Positions 60,265 to 64,000 of a stretch of 64,000 bases of DNA are shown here, in pieces. A program made the translations under genes and the position numbers. Position 1 is the first letter of the stretch. The number at the start of each line of letters is the position of its first letter. Below the pieces are notes generated by a model. That model worked only from the letters and a program-made list of their open reading frames with translations, was not told the DNA's origin and ran no database searches. Source of the DNA: Bettongia penicillata ogilbyi (Eukaryota > Chordata > Mammalia > Diprotodontia > Potoroidae); assembly GCA_023548195.1 (NCBI GenBank), contig JAJHZJ010000808.1, forward strand, positions 1,080,182 through 1,144,181, read 5' to 3'.

Positions 60265-61440
60265 CGATAAATTTTGACCACATTCCCCGCCTTATATCCA
60301 ACTATGGAGTTCTCTGCCATATATTCCAGGCCCTTCCTAGGAATTGGATCTCATGCCATGTGCCCTACTATCTCTATGACTGAATCTCTGATACCTACTA
60401 TAAAATCTTTGCAATTTCACCAATTGTCTTCCTTTTGAACCTCTGCCTACCCCACACCTTGTATCCATAGAAGACACTCAAGATCTTGGACTCCATTTGG
60501 ACTTTGGCAAATGATGTCTGCATCCCACCTTTCATTTTCCTTGGCCAATTCCACTCTCTGCCCTCAAAACAGACCTCTAGCCATGTTTCCCTATCCTGAT
60601 CCCCAAGCTCCACCCAACCCTGTGGGTATGTGTCAATTATCCCTAGTCTGGTCCATCCTATTATCTACTTAGTCATGGTTGTGACAAAATGAACACCTTT
60701 CAGCAACTGTCTCCATTTTCACCAGAATATTCCCTTGGGCTCATAGAAACTAAAACCCCTGAACATGCTCCCCACAAAACATCAAGGCAATTGTTTCTTA
60801 AAACAAGAAATAGATGAATAGACATCCTAAGCAGATGAATATCTATCCCAAAGCAGATCATTAAAAGGACCCAAAATACTGACTCATAGATTTCCTGATG
60901 CATCTCCAAAAAACCACTCCTGAGTTTCAATTAGTGCTGTCAACATAAGGCAAAAGTGATAGATAGCATATCTTTAAAGGCTCCACACCCAATTGGCTCT
61001 ATTCCAATCAGATTTTATGCAAGTGGGCCACAAGAAAAAAAAAATCTTCAAATAGTGACACAAAACATCCAGGAGTGCCACATGAAAACTAGTCCTTAGC
61101 AGATTACTCAATATATTCTCTGACTATTTCTGAATAAGACCTATTAGAATTTGTCTTGATGGCTAACTTAGATTAGAAAATTTTAATAATGGAGTTCATC
61201 TAGTCCACTATTTTACTTGTCATCAGGTATAGGAGCCTAAGAACTAGTTAGATTTGTTGATACTATCACCACCTTTCTACTTGTGTTTTGAAATTACACA
61301 TCTTCCCTCATAGCCCCCAAACTTCCCAGTATAGAGAAACAATTCCAGTTAGAAATCTGTGAGAATAACTTCAAGCAAGAGTTTGTAACAATCTCATCTA
61401 GCATGGGAGTAGAGAGCCATGCAAATTAGGAGAAAGCTTT
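60265..61440. other. Unassigned intergenic stretch
   Basis: No gene, RNA or clear repeat recognised. 60265-60950 is C/T-rich and could be very old LINE or LTR sequence. Confidence 0.4.
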
Positions 61441-61444
61441 AAGA

Positions 61445-61595
61445 CAGGGATGGGGATCCTGTGGCCTTGAGGCCACATGTGACCCTCTAGGTCCTCAAGT
61501 GTAACCCTTTGATTAGTTTGGATTCTGTCAAAGGGCTACATCTGAGGACCTAAAGGGCCATATGTGGCCTTGAGGCCACAGGTTCCCCATTCCTG
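61445..61595. mobile_element. Palindromic MITE (hAT-like)
   Basis: The 151-bp element starts 'cagggatggggatcctgtggccttgaggcca' and ends with the inverted copy 'tggccttgaggccacaggttccccattcctg'. Long complementary arms flank a short loop. Flanks ctttaaga and cttgaaat may be a decayed 8-bp duplication. The family is abundant in marsupials. Confidence 0.8.
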
Positions 61596-61879
61596 CTTGA
61601 AATAAATAGAGAAGCAAAAGCAGCAGAACTTGGAGACTTATTGAACAGGTGAGGGGGTTGGAGTAAAAGAAAGGTAACAGCACAGGGAGGCTTCCAAAAG
61701 GCTTATGAAGACCCTAGAATAGAAGAAAACTAAAAACAAACCTGGTGCTTCCTCTCCACTAAGTAAGCCTTCTCCCCACAACTGTTCATCCCTCCTACTA
61801 AAGGTATTGATACTAGTTGACCTATCTACAAATTCGTTTCCAGGAACTCCTACAAAATATATTTTGTGGTTTCAGATAT

Positions 61880-62115
61880 CAGATGTTTTCAAACAAAATT
61901 GATAAATGAAACCAGAAAACTTTTTGCTTAGAGATGGAGGAAATTAAAGGTATCACTAAAGTTTCCAACAAGATGGTGTAAGGGACCAGTTTTGGGGCAA
62001 AGATAAGATGTTAAGTTTTAGACTTGTTGAGTATGAGAAGCAGGGAAGACATCCAGGCAAAAACCTCTATTTTGCAGTTAGAAATATGTTTATAAAGTTC
62101 AGGGATAAGGTGAGA
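61880..62115 (-). mobile_element. L2 LINE ORF fragment, reverse, weak
   Basis: 'gttaagttttagacttgttgagtatgagaag..gacatccaggcaaaaacctc' resembles the reversed L2 coding region. Weak. Confidence 0.35.
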
Positions 62116-62309
62116 TAACAATACCAATGGCTATATTTTATATTGTGCTTTGCATAAGTTGTGTCATTTGATTAGACTAATTAAGTCATCTATATTGACA
62201 AGAACATTGAATCCATGGAAGTAGATATGATTACCAAGAACGGCAGTGTTGGGGGTAAAAAGAGGAATTTTTTTAAAAGAGGAAAACAAAGGCAAATACT
62301 TTAAGACAT

Positions 62310-62362
62310 GCTTACATACATACCTATGTTCATACATACATATATGTGTGTATATGTATTAT
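62310..62362. repeat. CATA/TGTA microsatellite
   Basis: 'catacatacatatatgtgtg' pattern. Confidence 0.85.
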
Positions 62363-62990
62363 ACCTCAATCTTAGTTATCTCCAAGATCCTAACTTCAAA
62401 ATTTGTCCTCTTAGATCATAATCTCCTGTTCTATTCCTCCTACTACCTAAAACTTCTCTTCAGTCTCTTTATATCCAATCCCTCTCTAGTTTCTCAGGCC
62501 AGTGTTCTAGTAATAGTTCCCTAACTTCAGAGTTTTGATCCTAAAATCAGACATTTCAACACAGCTCCATGTTACACCCTTGAATTTCTTGGCTCCTTTT
62601 ACTCCTGCTCATCACTTCCTTGAATCATTTCTCAGCTTCCAGTTTTCACCTCATCATTCTACTGAAACTTCTCATACCTGTTGATGGGAGAGTGGAGATT
62701 TGAAATCATGGACCACCTGGCCTTCTTAGTTTTCTCTTTCTAGTTGCATCAGTAACCATCAGTTAAGTGCCTACCATGTATATCGCTTCTTTTTTGGTTC
62801 TCCATCTGTCTGATCACTCCTTACTGTTTCATCTCCCTCTTCCCACCTCTATGTTTGATTTTTTTCTCAATACTTTTCCCTCAGTCTCTTCTTCTTTTTT
62901 CATACTCTTTCCTTTAGTCATACCATGCATACACATGGTTTTAATCATTATCCTTCTGTAGATGACTTCCACATTTCCAATCTCTCCCAG
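62360..62990 (+). mobile_element. L2 LINE ORF relic
   Basis: 'ctccaagatcctaacttcaaaatttgtcctcttagatcataatctcctg' matches the L2 endonuclease region. The continuation is C/T-rich degenerate coding sequence. Confidence 0.5.
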
Positions 62991-63004
62991 CTGCCAAATG
63001 CTTG

Positions 63005-63200
63005 TTGGAAATCATGTAGTGGATGAAGCACTGGACTTGGAGTCAGGAAGACATCCTGCTTCAGATCCTTGCTAGGTGACCCTGGATGAATCACCTAACC
63101 TCTCTGTGCCTCAATTTTCTTATCTATAAAATAAAGAAGTTGACCTGGATGGCTTCTAAGGAGATACCTTCTGGTTCTAACTCTATGATCTTACAATTTC
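63005..63200 (+). mobile_element. CORE-SINE
   Basis: 'gtggatgaagcactggacttggagtcaggaagac', 'gaatcacctaacctctctgtgcctc' and 'tctggttctaactctatgatc' span head to 3' end. Confidence 0.8.
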
Positions 63201-63279
63201 CACATGACTGTCCCCCAACACCCCAAACTCATATAAAATATACCTAGAATTAAACTCATTATAATCTCCCCTTACAATT

Positions 63280-64000
63280 TTCCATTCTATTTCTATAGCA
63301 AAATTTTTCAGTCACTTGGTACAAAACCTGAAATTAGTCTTTGGTTCTCCCTACAAATTTCCAAACAGGGGTCAAATATTCAAATACTGTCAATTCTAGA
63401 GCTACAACATTTCACATCTGTGCTTTCCTCTCCAATCCCCTTTTTACCATTCTGATTCAGGCTCTTATTACCCCAAACTAAGGAACTGTAAGAGCCTGTT
63501 ACGTAACCTTCCTGCCTCAAGTCTCTTCCCTTTTCAATCAGTACTTCACACTGCTATCAAAATAATTGAATAATGTACAAGTCCAACCATTTCACTCCCC
63601 TGCGCAAAAATCCTCATTGGCTCCCCATTGCCTGTAGGAAAAAAATACCAACTCCTCAGCCTGGTATTTAAAGTGCTCCACAATGTCATTCCAACTCATT
63701 TTTTTTCAGTATTATTTCATATTTTCCCCTCATACTTTATGCTTCAGCCAAACTGAACTACTGTTTCCCCATCTCATCATACACTTTAACTGCTTCTATG
63801 TTTATTCTCAGAGATCACCCCAGAGAGAACATACTCCCTCCACATTTCCATTTTTGGACATCTTTCTTTTCTGTAAAGGTCCAGCTCAAGCATCAATTTC
63901 TCCATTAAACTTCCCTGATTTGTCCAGCAATAGGTGATCTCTCTCTCCTCATGTCTTCTCCTGGCACTTTGTCTACTCTTTCTTATGGCCACACAATATT
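63280..64000 (+). mobile_element. L2 LINE ORF relic (RT 3' half), runs off window
   Basis: 'ccaaccatttcactcccctgcgcaaaaatcctcattggctccccattgcctg' (63583-63634) is the L2 'HWLP' region. 'ttaaagtgctccacaatgtcattccaact' and 'catcaatttctccattaaacttccctga' follow in order. Many stops are present. Confidence 0.7.

Overview
This window is a piece of a mammalian nuclear genome and almost certainly metatherian (marsupial). It is AT-rich, CpG-poor and densely filled with therian repeats: CORE-SINEs, L2 and L3/CR1 relics, and L1. It also carries SINEs whose tails resemble RTE LINE ends (the 'gtctgactctt..gaccccat..tggggttttcttgg' signature), a combination typical of opossum, koala and devil DNA. The species cannot be fixed from sequence alone.

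One protein-coding gene is clear: the 3' part of NWD2 (NACHT and WD-repeat domain protein 2), on the + strand. Four coding exons lie at 29563-29766, 34771-34915, 38030-38619 and 42930-46859. They have canonical GT/AG borders and compatible phases and encode about 1622 residues. Compared with the roughly 1740-residue human protein (size recalled from memory), only about 120 N-terminal residues are missing, presumably in exons left of the window. Positions 1-29562 are therefore the right part of a large upstream intron. The 3'UTR probably runs from 46860 to about 49460, ending near AATAAA at 49432.

The upstream intron holds repeat relics, a decayed full-length retrocopy of the RPL3 mRNA (14722-16030) with a perfect 14-bp target-site duplication, a rearranged L1 (18740-20290), and a young-looking solo LTR (26737-27158, minus strand) with TG..CA ends and a perfect 6-bp TTAAAC duplication. 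Later introns hold L1 3' ends, SINEs nested with a hAT-like element, and microsatellites.

Downstream of NWD2 (49460-64000) are a 130-bp GGAA array, L2 fragments and SINEs. A CpG-richer block at about 54360-56300 contains a CTCF-like motif, a TATA-like box and two ATG-to-splice-donor segments. This could be the promoter or first exon(s) of the next gene; in human the next gene after NWD2 is, from memory, C4orf19. The last 5 kb is mainly degenerate L2 sequence and a palindromic DNA-transposon relic.

I see no undescribed multi-gene system. The most informative items are the NWD2 exon structure, the solo LTR, the RPL3 retrocopy and the candidate promoter block.
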